A stretch of DNA of 64,000 nt from Halomonas sp. Y3 (GCF_024137965.1 NZ_CP099975.1:2170001-2234000); one strand, 5' to 3'; numbered from the stretch's first letter, positions 45,692-55,691 are shown. Notes: generated by a model not told the origin, from the letters alone. A program made the numbers and translations.

Positions 45692-48406
45692 TCAATCCTC
45701 GGTGTCCGGCGCGGCGGCATCCTCACCGTCGTCGGCATCAAGTTCAGGGGCAGCGTCGCCCGGCGAAGCGTCGCCCGGCTCGTCGATCCGCACGGTCTTG
45801 ACCAGCTTCTCGTCGTTGCCCAGGCGAATCAGCATCACGCCCTGAGTGTTGCGGGAGGTAATGGAAACCTCATCGACCCGAGTGCGCACCAGGGTGCCGC
45901 GGTCGGTGATCAGCATCATCTCGTCGCTGGAGTAGACCTGCATGGCCGCCACCAGGGCGCCGTTGCGCTCGCTGGTCTGCATGGCGATCACGCCCTGGCC
46001 GCCGCGGCCGCGCAGCGGGAACTCCTCCAGGCGAGTGCGCTTGCCGTAGCCGTTCTCGGAGGCGGTAAGAATATAGATCTGGCCACCATTGCCGGCCTCG
46101 ACGGTGGCGCCCGGTGCCGCATCGCTCTCGGCCTCGTTCTCCGTCGCACTCTCCACATCGGCTTCGGCGTCAATCAGCTGGCTCTGCGGGATGATCAGGC
46201 TGATCACCTCGGCGCCGTCCAGCAGGCGCATGCCGCGCACACCGCGGGCGGTGCGGCCCATGGCGCGGACATTGCCCTCCTCGAAGCGGATCGCCTTGCC
46301 GTTGGAGGAGAGCAGCATGACGTGGTCGGAGCCGGAGGTGATGGCCGCACCGATCAGGCGGTCATCCTCTTCGATATCGATGGCGATCAGACCCACGCTG
46401 CGCGGCCGGGAGAACTGCTCCAGGCTGGTGCGCTTCACCGTGCCCTTGGCGGTGGCGAAGAAGATGTAGTGCTCGGGGTCGTAGTCGCGCACCGGCAGGA
46501 TGGCGTTGATCGCCTCCCCCTCCTCCAGCGGCAGCATGTTGACCAGCGGCTTGCCGCGGGAACCGCGGCTCGCCGCCGGCATCTCGTAGACCTTGAGCCA
46601 GTAGACTTTGCCGCGGTTGGAGAAGAGCAGCACGGTGTCGTGGGTCGAGGCGACCAGCAGGTGCTCGATCACGTCCTCGTCCTTCATGGCCGTGGCCGAC
46701 TTGCCGCGCCCGCCCCGGCGCTGGGCCTGGTAGTCGGAGAGCGGCTGGGTCTTGGCGTAGCCGGAGCGGGACACCGTGACCACCATGTCCTCCTCGGCGA
46801 TCAGGTCCTCCATGGAGAGGTCGAGGTGGCTCGCCTGGATCTCGGTGCGACGGGGGTCGCCGAACTGGTCGCGCACGGCAACCAGCTCCTCGCGGATCAC
46901 CTCGAGCAGGCGCTCGCTGGAAGCGAGAATCGCCATCAGCTCAGCGATCTTCTCGAGGATATTGAGATATTCGTCGAGCAGCTTCTCGGTCTCGAGGCCG
47001 GTCAGGCGGTGCAGGCGCAGCTCGAGGATGGCCTGAGCCTGGGCCGGCGAGAGGCGATATTCGCTGCCGGTGGTGTTGAGGCCGAAGCCCTCCTCCAGCT
47101 CCTCGGGCTTGCAGGAGGTGGCACCGGCGCGCTCGAGCATGGCGGTCACCTGCCCCGGCGGCCAGCTGCGGGCGAGCAGCTTCTGCTTGGCCTCGGCGGC
47201 GTTCGGCGAGGCCTTGATCAGCTCGATCACCTCGTCGATGTTGGAGATGGCGACGGTGAGACCCTCGAGGATATGGCCGCGCTCGCGAGCCTTCTTCAGC
47301 TCGAAGAGGGTGCGCCGTGTGACCACCTCGCGACGGTGGCGGATGAAGGCCTCGAGGATCTCCTTGAGGTTCATGATCTTCGGCTGGCCGTTCTCGATGG
47401 CCACCATGTTGATGCCGAAGACGGTCTGCAGCTGGGTCTGGGCAAAGAGGTTGTTGACCACCACCTCGCCCGACTCGCCGCGCTTGGTCTCGATCACCAC
47501 ACGCAGGCCATCCTTGTCGGACTCGTCGCGCAGCTCGGCGATGCCCTCGATCTTCTTGTCCTTGACCAGCTCGGCGATCTTCTCGATGAGCCGCGCCTTG
47601 TTCACCTGGTAGGGCAGCTCATTGATGATGATGTGGTCGCGGCCGCTCTTGTCGTCGTGCTCAATGGTGTGGCAGGCGCGCACATAGATGCGCCCGCGGC
47701 CGGTGCGGTAGGCCTCGAGGATGCCGGCACGGCCGTTGATGATGGCTCCGGTGGGGAAGTCCGGGCCCGGCACATGCTCCATCAGATCATCGACGGTCAG
47801 GGTGTAGTCGTCGATCAGCGCCAGGCAGGCGTTGATGACCTCGCCCATGTTATGGGGCGGGATATTGGTGGCCATGCCCACGGCGATGCCGGAGGAGCCG
47901 TTGATCAGCAGGTTGGGCACCTTGGTGGGCAGCACATCGGGGATGCGCTCGGTGCCGTCGTAGTTGTCGACCCAGTCGACGGTGTCCTTCTCGAGGTCGG
48001 CCAGCAGCTCGTGGGCCAGCCGGGCCATACGCACCTCGGTGTAACGCATGGCAGCGGCGCTGTCGCCGTCGATGGAGCCGAAGTTGCCCTGACCGTCCAC
48101 CAGCACGTGGCGCATGGAGAAGTGCTGGGCCATGCGCACGATGGTGTCGTAGACGGCGCTGTCACCGTGGGGGTGGTACTTACCGATGACATCACCCACG
48201 ACACGGGCGGACTTCTTGTAGGGCTTGTTCCAGTCGTTGCCGAGTTCGTGCATGGCGAACAGCACGCGGCGGTGAACCGGCTTGAGGCCATCGCGCACGT
48301 CGGGCAGCGCACGGCCGATGATCACGCTCATCGCGTAGTCGAGGTAAGACTGCTTCAGCTCGTCCTCGATGTTGACTGGCAGAATCTCTCTGGCGATGTC
48401 ACCCAT
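45692..48406 (-). CDS. gyrA: DNA gyrase subunit A
   Basis: This 904-residue subunit cuts and rejoins DNA during negative supercoiling. The start at 48406 gives the canonical [14 protein letters not shown], with catalytic Tyr122 ([10 protein letters not shown]). The quinolone-determining region is [11 protein letters not shown] with Ser83 and Asp87, the susceptible-type residues in E. coli numbering. The C-terminal beta-pinwheel (GyrA box [10 protein letters not shown]) and an acidic tail are present. A longer open frame to 48487 is not used. serC begins 17 bases beyond its stop codon. Confidence 0.97.
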   Translation of the reverse strand: MGDIAREILPVNIEDELKQSYLDYAMSVIIGRALPDVRDGLKPVHRRVLFAMHELGNDWNKPYKKSARVVGDVIGKYHPHGDSAVYDTIVRMAQHFSMRHVLVDGQGNFGSIDGDSAAAMRYTEVRMARLAHELLADLEKDTVDWVDNYDGTERIPDVLPTKVPNLLINGSSGIAVGMATNIPPHNMGEVINACLALIDDYTLTVDDLMEHVPGPDFPTGAIINGRAGILEAYRTGRGRIYVRACHTIEHDDKSGRDHIIINELPYQVNKARLIEKIAELVKDKKIEGIAELRDESDKDGLRVVIETKRGESGEVVVNNLFAQTQLQTVFGINMVAIENGQPKIMNLKEILEAFIRHRREVVTRRTLFELKKARERGHILEGLTVAISNIDEVIELIKASPNAAEAKQKLLARSWPPGQVTAMLERAGATSCKPEELEEGFGLNTTGSEYRLSPAQAQAILELRLHRLTGLETEKLLDEYLNILEKIAELMAILASSERLLEVIREELVAVRDQFGDPRRTEIQASHLDLSMEDLIAEEDMVVTVSRSGYAKTQPLSDYQAQRRGGRGKSATAMKDEDVIEHLLVASTHDTVLLFSNRGKVYWLKVYEMPAASRGSRGKPLVNMLPLEEGEAINAILPVRDYDPEHYIFFATAKGTVKRTSLEQFSRPRSVGLIAIDIEEDDRLIGAAITSGSDHVMLLSSNGKAIRFEEGNVRAMGRTARGVRGMRLLDGAEVISLIIPQSQLIDAEADVESATENEAESDAAPGATVEAGNGGQIYILTASENGYGKRTRLEEFPLRGRGGQGVIAMQTSERNGALVAAMQVYSSDEMMLITDRGTLVRTRVDEVSITSRNTQGVMLIRLGNDEKLVKTVRIDEPGDASPGDAAPELDADDGEDAAAPDTED

Positions 48407-48482
48407 GGGTCGTCGAATCCTTTGCACTGCAAGAGGTTGGCCGCCCTCTCCGGCGTTGCCGCGGGCGCCATGATAGCGCACC

Positions 48483-48488
48483 ATCATA
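48483..48488 (-). promoter_or_regulatory. Candidate gyrA -10 box
   Basis: TATGAT on the minus strand, about 77 bases before the gyrA start codon and inside the 121-base gap behind the thioesterase gene. No convincing -35 hexamer was found; supercoiling-sensitive gyrA promoters are often weak in this way. Confidence 0.3.
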
Positions 48489-48527
48489 CCACCCCGGAGA
48501 GTGCAAAGGCAGCTGGGCTGCGCCCAC

Positions 48528-48947
48528 CTATGCCATCACCAGGGGCTCCAGCTGCTCGCGAATCTCGCCCTCGATGGACAGCGCCTGATTGGTCGCCACG
48601 TCCAGCAGCACGAAGGTGAGGGTCGCTGCGCTCACCAGGGCGTCATCGCGGACCCGGACGATCTCCTGGGACATCTTCGCGCTGCGACCGCCCAGCGCCG
48701 AGAGCCGAGTGCGCACCTCGAGGTCATCGCCGGCCACCGCCGCCGCCCGGTAGTCGATATTGAGGTTGACGGCCACGAAGGCCACATCCCCTCGCATCAG
48801 GCGCCGTGCCAGGGCCGGGCGATCATCAAAGTAGCCCCAGCGCCCCTCCTCCAGGAACTCCAGGTAGCGGGCGTTGTTGACGTGGCCGTAGCCGTCGAGG
48901 TGATAGCCGCGCACCCGCAGGCGAGCGGTGGAGAGTCGGGAATCCAT
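48528..48947 (-). CDS. Acyl-CoA thioesterase, 4HBT/YbgC hotdog family
   Basis: This 139-residue hotdog-fold protein has the pattern [29 protein letters not shown], typical of 4-hydroxybenzoyl-CoA thioesterase-like enzymes, in which the Asp/His and Asn residues near DGYGHVNN act on the thioester. Substrate unknown, probably acyl-CoA. AAGGAG supports the start at 48947; an upstream in-frame ATG at 49019 has no support. It is divergent from rdgC, with an insertion sequence between the two. Confidence 0.88.
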   Translation of the reverse strand: MDSRLSTARLRVRGYHLDGYGHVNNARYLEFLEEGRWGYFDDRPALARRLMRGDVAFVAVNLNIDYRAAAVAGDDLEVRTRLSALGGRSAKMSQEIVRVRDDALVSAATLTFVLLDVATNQALSIEGEIREQLEPLVMA

Positions 48948-49046
48948 GCGGAAAACTCCTTGGCGAGTCGATGAAAGGCGCAGCCGGCGGCTGCGGCGAG
49001 CATCGGGGAATTCTGGCAACCGCAGGCCACAATTTCAAACAGCCGT

Positions 49047-49056
49047 TTCAACCCCG
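49047..49056. repeat. Target-site duplication, left copy
   Basis: TTCAACCCCG directly abuts the left inverted repeat of the insertion sequence. The same ten bases follow the right inverted repeat at 50253-50262. Confidence 0.95.
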
Positions 49057-50252
49057 CAGGGCTATCGCAGTTGAGCGAACTGACGAATGAGGCTCAGCAG
49101 GTAGTCGTCATTCCAGCCAGCTTGCTTGCGCTTGCCTTTCATGGACCCTTTGGAAGGCTCCAGCTTGGCCACGTTGAGCGCCAGTCGGCGCAGCAGGGCC
49201 AGGTTCTCAGGGCCATGGCCCCGGCGGTTGCGGCTCTGGTCTTCCTGCATGGTGACGTCCAGCACCCAGTGGAGGCGATTCTCGATGCCCCAATGCTGGC
49301 GGGTCACTTCCACAAGCCGCTCCGGGGACACTACGTCACTCAGGAGATAGTAAGCGACATCTTCACTGACCTTGTCAGCCAGTTCCCGACGGCGAGTGAT
49401 GCGCCCCACGGCCTTCAGGCCCGGCCACTGATGGGCGCATTGCAGCCAGTCAATATCGGTGATCACCGTTGCCTGGCGTGACTCGACACGGCCATGGCCG
49501 CTGTCAACGTGGGTCTCGCCGGCGCCTGCTGTCTCCATCATGAACTGAACGTCATCGAACAACGCCCTCTGGTTGTCTTTGACCGCCAGGGCATAGTGTC
49601 CGCCTTGCTCCGTAATCTGCTGGGACAGGGCCCGCTGGCAGTGCATGGCATCGGCGGTCACTGTGACGCCAGAGAGCGATAACAGCTTGAGCAGTTCTGG
49701 TACCGCTGTGATCTCGTTGGATTTTTCATCGACGGCGCGCTGACCCAGCACCAGGCGCTGGTCAGCCGCCCACAGGCTGACCAGGTGGAGAGGTGACTGG
49801 GAGGCGGCGCGGTCATAGGAGCGCCGCAGCGTCTTGCCGTCGACGGCCACGACCCCTTCCACCTGCTCGGCAAAACGAGACATGAAGGTAAGGAAATGAT
49901 CGTGGAAGGCATCAGGGTCTAGGTGGCGGAAGATCCGGCTGAAGGTGTCATGGCTGGGGATGCCATGAGGCAGCGTCAGGAAGCGACGCAGGAAAGGTTC
50001 TTTGGACTGCCCGAACAGCGCCATATCTGAGCAGTCCTCAGCCCCACAGAGCACCGCGCATAGGGCGATGAACAGGACTTCATCCAGCTTGTGACGAGCG
50101 TTGGAGCCCCTGGGGTCGGGCAGATCAGAAAAGCAGCTGGTGACAGGTGCCATATCACTCCTTGGGCCGGCTCAGCAGAGATACCCGCCAGAATGCCTAT
50201 GATGCTGGCGGCGTGTCTATGAACGACTGCTCATCTAACTGCGATAGCCCTG
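49057..50252 (-). mobile_element. Complete ISAs1-family insertion sequence (1,196 bp)
   Basis: Perfect 16-bp terminal inverted repeats, CAGGGCTATCGCAGTT at 49057-49072 and its complement at 50237-50252, enclose one intact transposase gene. The left repeat contains the transposase stop codon. Ten-base direct repeats flank the element. It lies in the region between the divergent thioesterase and rdgC genes. All parts expected of an active element are present, and the perfect duplication points to a recent insertion. Confidence 0.96.
49062..50153 (-). CDS. ISAs1-family transposase
   Basis: This 363-residue transposase has an N-terminal DDE_Tnp_1-associated domain (SDLPDPRGSNARHKLDEVLFIALCAVLCG in two parts: LPDPRGSNARHKLDEVL and FIALCAVLCGAEDC). 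The DDE catalytic domain follows: AVDGKTLRRS (first Asp), VTADAMHCQRAL (second Asp), and HWVLDVTMQEDQSRNRRGHG (the Glu lies in this C-terminal region). There is no frameshift or internal stop. The family also contains the E. coli H-repeat proteins associated with rhs loci. The start lies 100 bases inside the right end, leaving room for its own promoter. Confidence 0.94.
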   Translation of the reverse strand: MAPVTSCFSDLPDPRGSNARHKLDEVLFIALCAVLCGAEDCSDMALFGQSKEPFLRRFLTLPHGIPSHDTFSRIFRHLDPDAFHDHFLTFMSRFAEQVEGVVAVDGKTLRRSYDRAASQSPLHLVSLWAADQRLVLGQRAVDEKSNEITAVPELLKLLSLSGVTVTADAMHCQRALSQQITEQGGHYALAVKDNQRALFDDVQFMMETAGAGETHVDSGHGRVESRQATVITDIDWLQCAHQWPGLKAVGRITRRRELADKVSEDVAYYLLSDVVSPERLVEVTRQHWGIENRLHWVLDVTMQEDQSRNRRGHGPENLALLRRLALNVAKLEPSKGSMKGKRKQAGWNDDYLLSLIRQFAQLR

Positions 50253-50262
50253 TTCAACCCCG
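50253..50262. repeat. Target-site duplication, right copy
   Basis: TTCAACCCCG, identical to 49047-49056. Removing the element plus one copy restores an uninterrupted thioesterase-rdgC intergenic region. Confidence 0.95.
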
Positions 50263-50329
50263 CCTTGCGCTGGCACCCCCGCTCCCCTTCGGGGATAATA
50301 GTCGTCCTTTTTGCCCCGGGATTTGCTTC

Positions 50330-51256
50330 ATGTGGTTCAAGCACTTGCACCTCTACCGCCTGCACGACGCGCCGACGCTGGACGCCGCCACCCTCGAGGA
50401 GGCCCTGGCCGAGCACGCCGCCCGCCCGCTGGGCAGCCAGGATCCGCGGCGCCTGGGCTGGACGGCACCGGCCGGTCGCGCCGGCACCGCCCGGCTCCAT
50501 GAGCTGCAGGGCCAGCGCCTGCTCAGCGCCCTGCGCCAGGAGCGCCTGCTCCCCGCAGGCGTGGTGCGCGAGGAGACCGAGGAGCGCGTGGCCGAAGTCG
50601 AGGCCCGGGAGGGTCGCAAGCTGCGCCGCCAGGAGAAGATCACCCTCAAGGAGCAGGTGGTCGAGGAGCTGCTGCCCCGGGCCTTCGTGCGCAGCCAGAA
50701 GGTCGACCTCTGGTGGGACACCCGCCGCAAGCTGATTGGCATCAACGCCAGCTCCCGCACCCGCGCCGAGGAGATCCTCGACCTGCTGCGCGAGACCCTG
50801 GGCAGCCTCAAGGTGACGCCCCTGGCCAGCCAGACCCTGCCCATGCGCGCCATGACCCAGTGGCTCGTCGACCCCGCCTCGCGCCCCGCCGACCTGGTGC
50901 TGGGCGACCAGGTGGAGCTCAAGGCCAAGGGCGATGACGGCGTGCTGCGCGCCCGCCAGGTGGACCTGGACAGCGACGAGATCCAGCAGCTGCTGGAGAG
51001 CGGCCGCCAGGCCAGCAAGTTGGCCCTGGAAATCGAGGGGCGACTAAGCTTCGTGCTGCACGACGACCTGGCCCTGAAGTCGCTGCGCTTCGGCGACGCC
51101 CTGATCGACGAGGCCAACGCCGCCGACGACGGCGACGATGCCGTGCTGCGCCTGGAAACCGATTTCGTGCTGATGGCCGACGCCCTGGGCGAGAATATCG
51201 AACGCCTGATCGCCTGGCTGGGCGGCGAGGCCGGCACCGCAACCCCTGACCAATGA
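50330..51256 (+). CDS. rdgC: RdgC, recombination-associated ring protein
   Basis: This 308-residue protein aligns with RdgC from its start (MWFKHLHLYRLH) through LPRAFVRSQKVDLWWDT and the SRTRAEEILDLLRETLGSL region. RdgC forms a dimeric ring on double-stranded DNA and restrains RecA. The ATG at 50330 fits the family N terminus and has CGGGA upstream; the frame open back to 50147 crosses into the insertion sequence and is not coding. A GATAAT at 50294-50299 may be its -10 box, so the insertion sits only about 40 bp upstream of it. Confidence 0.93.
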   Translation: MWFKHLHLYRLHDAPTLDAATLEEALAEHAARPLGSQDPRRLGWTAPAGRAGTARLHELQGQRLLSALRQERLLPAGVVREETEERVAEVEAREGRKLRRQEKITLKEQVVEELLPRAFVRSQKVDLWWDTRRKLIGINASSRTRAEEILDLLRETLGSLKVTPLASQTLPMRAMTQWLVDPASRPADLVLGDQVELKAKGDDGVLRARQVDLDSDEIQQLLESGRQASKLALEIEGRLSFVLHDDLALKSLRFGDALIDEANAADDGDDAVLRLETDFVLMADALGENIERLIAWLGGEAGTATPDQ

Positions 51257-52434
51257 GCCCCATGACTCACCAGACTACCGACGCCCTGCCCGCCGACCCC
51301 TGGGCGGAGATTCGCCCCTACCGGGACGACGAGGTGGCCGAGGTGCTCGCACGCCTGGCCCACGACCCGGAGCTGCTCGACGCCCTCACCCGCTTCCGGC
51401 TGCCGCGGCTGTCGCGCTTCATGCCCAGCCTGTCACGGACCCTCGCCAGCCTCGCCATCCGCCGCGAGGTACGCGGCGTGGCCAGCGTCCAGGACTTCCA
51501 GATGCGCATCGCCTCCTACATGGCGCGCATGATCCGCACCACCACCGATGACTTCCGGGTCGAGGGGCTCGACGCCCTGGACGGCGACACCGCCTACCTC
51601 TTCATCGGCAACCACCGGGATATCTCCCTGGATCCGGCCTTCGTCAACTACGCCCTCTACCAGGCCGGCCGCAACACGGTGCGCATCGCCATCGGCGACA
51701 ACCTGCTCAAGAAGCCCTATGTCACCGACCTGATGCGGCTCAACAAGAGCTTCATCGTGCCGCGCAGCGCCCGGGGCAAGCGCGCCATGCTGGCCGCCTA
51801 CCAGCAGCTCTCGGGCTATATCCGCCACTCCATCACCGTGGACAACCACTCGATCTGGATGGCGCAACGGGAGGGGCGCGCCAAGGACGGCATCGACCGC
51901 ACCGACCCGGCCATCATCAAGATGATGACCATGGCCCGCCGCGCCGAGCAGCGCGACGTCCCCATCGGCGAGGCGATCGCCGAACTGCGCCTGGTGCCGG
52001 TCTCGATCAGCTACGAGTACGATCCCTGCGATGTGCAGAAGGCGCGGGAGCTTCATGCCCTGCACACCAGCGGCAACTACGAGAAGAGCCAGTTCGAGGA
52101 TATCCAGTCCATCGTCGCCGGCATCACCGGACACAAGGGCCGGGTGCGGCTCTGCGTCGGCACGCCGCTCACCGCCGACTTCGACAGTCCCGACGCCGCG
52201 GCCGCCGAGATCGACCGCCAGGTGCTGACCGGCTACCACCTCTTCCCGAGCCACTACCTGGCCCTGGAGGCCCTGGGCGATGCCCCGGAGCTGGTGGACC
52301 GCGCGGCGATCAGCGACGCCGACCGCGCCCGCTTCCAGGCGCGGCTGCAGCAGGTTCCGGCGGAGCTGCGCGACTGGTGGCTGGCCCAGTACGCCAACCC
52401 GGTACGCCACAAGGCCGGCTGCATCCCTTCCTGA
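51253..52434 (+). CDS. Glycerol-phosphate acyltransferase-like protein (PlsB/PlsC superfamily)
   Basis: This 393-residue protein has the acyltransferase HX4D motif in GNHRDISLD (near residue 120) and downstream blocks (KSFIVPRSARGKR, DNHSIWMAQREGRAKDG) that fit the 1-acylglycerol-3-phosphate acyltransferase superfamily. The middle and end resemble the PlsB-like branch. The likely role is in phospholipid acylation; the acceptor is unknown. The ATG overlaps the rdgC stop codon (ATGA); a second ATG at 51262 is possible. The CDF exporter gene follows 13 bases later. Confidence 0.82.
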   Translation: MSPMTHQTTDALPADPWAEIRPYRDDEVAEVLARLAHDPELLDALTRFRLPRLSRFMPSLSRTLASLAIRREVRGVASVQDFQMRIASYMARMIRTTTDDFRVEGLDALDGDTAYLFIGNHRDISLDPAFVNYALYQAGRNTVRIAIGDNLLKKPYVTDLMRLNKSFIVPRSARGKRAMLAAYQQLSGYIRHSITVDNHSIWMAQREGRAKDGIDRTDPAIIKMMTMARRAEQRDVPIGEAIAELRLVPVSISYEYDPCDVQKARELHALHTSGNYEKSQFEDIQSIVAGITGHKGRVRLCVGTPLTADFDSPDAAAAEIDRQVLTGYHLFPSHYLALEALGDAPELVDRAAISDADRARFQARLQQVPAELRDWWLAQYANPVRHKAGCIPS

Positions 52435-52447
52435 CAGCGAGGACGCC

Positions 52448-53632
52448 ATGGCACACGCCCACGGCCATCACCACCTGCCTTCCGATCGCGGCGCCCAGAC
52501 CCGGGAAGCCCACAAGGTCACCCTGATCGGGGCGGTGATCGACTTCGTGGTGGGCGTGGCGAAGATGGTGGCCGGCTTCATGGTCGGCTCCGCCGCCCTG
52601 GTGGCCGACGGCATCCACTCCTTCTCGGATATCCTCACCGACCTCTTCGTGCTGGCCGCCACCCACTTCGGCCGCCAGGAGCCCGACAGCAACCATCCCT
52701 ATGGCCACGGCCGCATCGAGACCCTGGCCACCCTATGGCTCGGCGGCGTGCTGATCTTCGTGGCCGGCGGCATCGCCTGGGCAAGCCTCTGCCGACTCGT
52801 CTCCGGCGAGCCGATTCCCGCCCCGGGCCTCTGGGCCATCGGCATCGCCGTGATCGCCCTGGCCGCCAAGGAGTGGATCTTCCGCTACACCATGCGGGTC
52901 GCCAGAAGGGTCAACTCCCGCCTGCTGGAGGCCAACGCCTGGCACTCCCGCTCCGATGCCCTCTCCACCGTGGTGGTACTGGTGGGCCTGATCGCCGCCC
53001 AGTTCGGCGCCGGCTGGATGGATGCCGTGGCCGCCATTGTGGTGGGGGTGATGGTGGGCCAGGTGGGCGGCCGGCTGCTCTGGGAGTCGAGCCGCGAGCT
53101 GATCGACACCGCCCTGCCCGAGCAGGAGCGCCGCGAGATGCAGGCGGTGGCCGAGGAGGTGCCTGGCGTGCGCAGCGTACACGACCTGCGCACCCGCACC
53201 CTGGGCAGTCAGGCGGTGCTCGACCTGCATATCGTCGTGCCCCCTCGGGTCACCGTCTCCGAGGCCCATGAGATCGGCAACCAGGCGAGCCGCCGACTAC
53301 GGGAAGCCTTCCCGACCCTGGCAGATGTGACCTTTCATATCGACCCCGAGGATGACGCCGGCGAGACCGAGCATAGCCTGCGCCCCGGCCTGCCCCTGCG
53401 CGGCGAGGTGGAGGACATGCTGGAGCGGACCTGGCAGGAGGTGCCCGCCTGGCAGGCCCGGGTCGCCCTGGACCTGCACTATCTCGACAACCAGGTGGAT
53501 GTTTCCGTCTTCATCGACCAGCTGCCCGAAGGGCAGAGCCTGAGCCAGGCCGCCGACGAGCTACGCGATGCCTGTCGTGACCTTACCTGGGTTGGCCGCC
53601 TGCGTGTCTGGCAGGGTCCCGGCAAGGGGTGA
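52448..53632 (+). CDS. Cation diffusion facilitator metal exporter with long C-terminal domain
   Basis: This 394-residue CDF-family protein has a His-rich start (HAHGHHH). Membrane helices carry the metal site motifs HSFSD (first) and HSRSD (second), the latter in WHSRSDALSTVVVLVG. The cytoplasmic dimerisation domain is at about residues 215-300. Beyond it there is a further domain of about 90 residues (from GLPLRGEVEDML) that shorter CDF proteins lack. Likely exports Zn2+, Fe2+ or Mn2+ in exchange for protons. GAGGA precedes the ATG. Confidence 0.9.
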   Translation: MAHAHGHHHLPSDRGAQTREAHKVTLIGAVIDFVVGVAKMVAGFMVGSAALVADGIHSFSDILTDLFVLAATHFGRQEPDSNHPYGHGRIETLATLWLGGVLIFVAGGIAWASLCRLVSGEPIPAPGLWAIGIAVIALAAKEWIFRYTMRVARRVNSRLLEANAWHSRSDALSTVVVLVGLIAAQFGAGWMDAVAAIVVGVMVGQVGGRLLWESSRELIDTALPEQERREMQAVAEEVPGVRSVHDLRTRTLGSQAVLDLHIVVPPRVTVSEAHEIGNQASRRLREAFPTLADVTFHIDPEDDAGETEHSLRPGLPLRGEVEDMLERTWQEVPAWQARVALDLHYLDNQVDVSVFIDQLPEGQSLSQAADELRDACRDLTWVGRLRVWQGPGKG

Positions 53633-53706
53633 TCCCCTCTGCTGCCTGGCCCAAACGTGGTATCGTCACTTCACTGCCGCAGGGCAATCTAGACAAGGAG
53701 AAGGCC

Positions 53707-53988
53707 ATGTCCTCATCGGAAATTCAGAAGACCCGGGTCATCAATGAGCTGCGCGGCTTCATCAGGAAGCTGCTGCAGGACCCGAAGATCCTCGAGCAGT
53801 CCCTCGATATCACCCGCCGCCACCTCGCCGAGGGCAGTCGGGGTGACCTCATGGCCCGGATTGCCAACGAGATCTCCGAAACCACCAGCGTGCATATCCC
53901 GGAGGATCCGGCGGAGCACTCCGAGGCGGACAAGCTCTTCCTGGAGCTGCTGCGCGAGGTGGTCAACGAGGAGCAGGCGCTCTACTGA
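53707..53988 (+). CDS. Small hypothetical protein
   Basis: This 93-residue acidic, helical protein is not one I recognise. A strong AAGGAGAAGG before the ATG at 53707 and a strong hairpin after it support a real, separately expressed gene. There is no membrane segment, cysteine or known motif. It lies between the CDF exporter (74 bases upstream) and thiI, without overlap to either. Confidence 0.72.
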   Translation: MSSSEIQKTRVINELRGFIRKLLQDPKILEQSLDITRRHLAEGSRGDLMARIANEISETTSVHIPEDPAEHSEADKLFLELLREVVNEEQALY

Positions 53989-54009
53989 GCCTGCTCAGCC
54001 CCCTGTCAC

Positions 54010-54040
54010 GACGCCCGGCCCCGGCCGGGCGTCGGCGTTT
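54010..54040 (+). terminator. Terminator-like hairpin before thiI
   Basis: A perfect 11-bp stem (GACGCCCGGCC / GGCCGGGCGTC) with a 2-base CC centre, followed by GGCGTTT. The T-run is short and displaced. It is 19 bases past the small hypothetical gene. Confidence 0.55.
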
Positions 54041-54111
54041 CGGGAAGGCGCGCCCGACTTCTGGTAAACTGTAAGCAATTGTTTCTACAAATGCTTTACA
54101 GATTTCTAACG

Positions 54112-55605
54112 ATGTACTACCTGCTCAAGCTGTTTCCCGAGATCACCATCAAGTCCCGCTCGGTGCGGCGCCACATGACCCGCTGCCTGACCGCCAACGT
54201 ACGCAATACCCTGCGCCCCCTGGATCAGCGCATCCGCGTACGGGAGCACTGGGACTCCCTCCAGGTCGCCACTCCCGAAGGGCTGTCCGACGCGACTCGG
54301 ACGGAGGTCCAGCAGCGCCTGGCCCGTATCCCGGGAATCCACGAGGTGCAGACGGTCGAGGAGGTCGGCTTTCGGGATCTCGACGATATCGCCAACCGGC
54401 TCACGCCGCTGTGGCAGGGCGAGATCGCCGGCCGCCGTTTCCGGGTCTCCGCCAAGAGGCGTGGCCAACACCCCTTCACCTCAGCCGATATGGAGCGCCA
54501 CCTGGGGGCGCGGCTACTGGCGGCCGCGCCCGGCGCCAACGTCGACCTGCGTCACGCCGAGGTGGACGTACCGGTCCAGGTGATCGACGACCGGCTGCGC
54601 CTGATCCGCCGGCGCTGGCCGGGGCTCGGCGGCTATCCGCTGGGTCTGCAGGGCCAGGCCATGGCGCTGATCTCCGGCGGCTACGACTCGCCGGTGGCCG
54701 CCTGGCGCATGATTCGCCGCGGCATCAAGACCCACTTCCTTTTCTTCAACCTCGGCGGCCCGGAACATGAGCGCGGGGTGCGCGAGGTCACCCATCACCT
54801 CTGGCAGCGCTACAGCCTCTCCCATCGAGTCAGCTTCATCTCGGTGCCCTTCGAGCCGGTGGTCGCCGAGATCCTGCACAAGGTGCCGGATGGCGTCATG
54901 GGCGTGGTGCTCAAGCGCATGATGGTACGCGCCGCCTCGCGCATCGCCCGCCGCGCCCGAGTGCCGGCGCTGGTCACCGGCGACGCCATCGCCCAGGTCT
55001 CCAGCCAGACCCTCAGCAACCTCGCACTGATCGATGACGCCAGCGAGCTGCCGGTGCTGCGCCCCCTGCTCACCGACGACAAGCAGGAGATCATCCGCCA
55101 GGCCCGCGAGATCGACACCGCCCGCTTCGCCGAGACGATGCCCGAGTACTGCGGCGTCATCTCACGCCGCCCCAATACCCGGGCACGCCGCGACCAGATT
55201 GCCGAGGCCGAGGCGACCTTCGATTTCTCGGTGCTGGAGGCCGCCATCGAGGACGCCACGCTTACCCGCACCGATGCACTGGCTGACGCCCCGGCGCCCT
55301 CGCCCGCCTCCCCCGCCGAACTGCTGACCCTGGATAGCCGGGAGAGCCTCGCCGCCGCCGACCAGATCAGCGTGATCGATATCCGCGCCCCCCACGAGCG
55401 TGAGGAGGCCCCGCTCTCGCTGCCCGAGGTGCCACAGCTGGCGATACCCTTCTATGAGCTTCAGCAGCAGGCCGAATCCCTGCCCGATGATCGCCGCTAC
55501 CTGCTCTACTGCGACCAGGGCGTGATGAGCCGCATGCAGGCGCTCCACCTGCATGATCGCGGCCTCACCCACTTCGGCATCTATCGAAACGCCGCCTCAC
55601 GATAG
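54112..55605 (+). CDS. thiI: ThiI, tRNA 4-thiouridine synthase with rhodanese domain
   Basis: This 497-residue protein has an N-terminal ferredoxin-like and THUMP region (to about residue 165). The PP-loop ATPase domain follows (SGGYDSPVAAWRM), with the Cys of MPEYCGVIS (Cys344 in E. coli). A C-terminal rhodanese domain carries the persulfide cysteine in YLLYCDQGVMSR. It makes s4U8 in tRNA and, with its rhodanese part, can deliver sulfur for thiamine thiazole. Start chosen at 54112 to match the family N terminus (MYYLLKLFPEITIKS); in-frame ATGs at 54079 and 54094 lie upstream. No clear ribosome site. Confidence 0.95.
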   Translation: MYYLLKLFPEITIKSRSVRRHMTRCLTANVRNTLRPLDQRIRVREHWDSLQVATPEGLSDATRTEVQQRLARIPGIHEVQTVEEVGFRDLDDIANRLTPLWQGEIAGRRFRVSAKRRGQHPFTSADMERHLGARLLAAAPGANVDLRHAEVDVPVQVIDDRLRLIRRRWPGLGGYPLGLQGQAMALISGGYDSPVAAWRMIRRGIKTHFLFFNLGGPEHERGVREVTHHLWQRYSLSHRVSFISVPFEPVVAEILHKVPDGVMGVVLKRMMVRAASRIARRARVPALVTGDAIAQVSSQTLSNLALIDDASELPVLRPLLTDDKQEIIRQAREIDTARFAETMPEYCGVISRRPNTRARRDQIAEAEATFDFSVLEAAIEDATLTRTDALADAPAPSPASPAELLTLDSRESLAAADQISVIDIRAPHEREEAPLSLPEVPQLAIPFYELQQQAESLPDDRRYLLYCDQGVMSRMQALHLHDRGLTHFGIYRNAASR

Positions 55606-55691
55606 TTACACTTCGCTACCCAAATTCCAGAACCCTTCTACGCTCATGGAAGAGGCCTCGCGCTTCACGAGGGCCCTGAGGGAGATGGCGT

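Noticed and set aside
48120..48170. Quinolone-resistance region of gyrA checked for resistance changes
   Set aside because: Ser83 and Asp87 are both present, so there is no sign of a resistance mutation.
45668..48619. A 983-codon open frame on the plus strand opposite gyrA
   Set aside because: gyrA is unmistakable on the minus strand. The antisense frame is an artefact of third-position GC bias, as are similar long frames opposite cydAB, rhlE, rpsA and tyrA-aroA.
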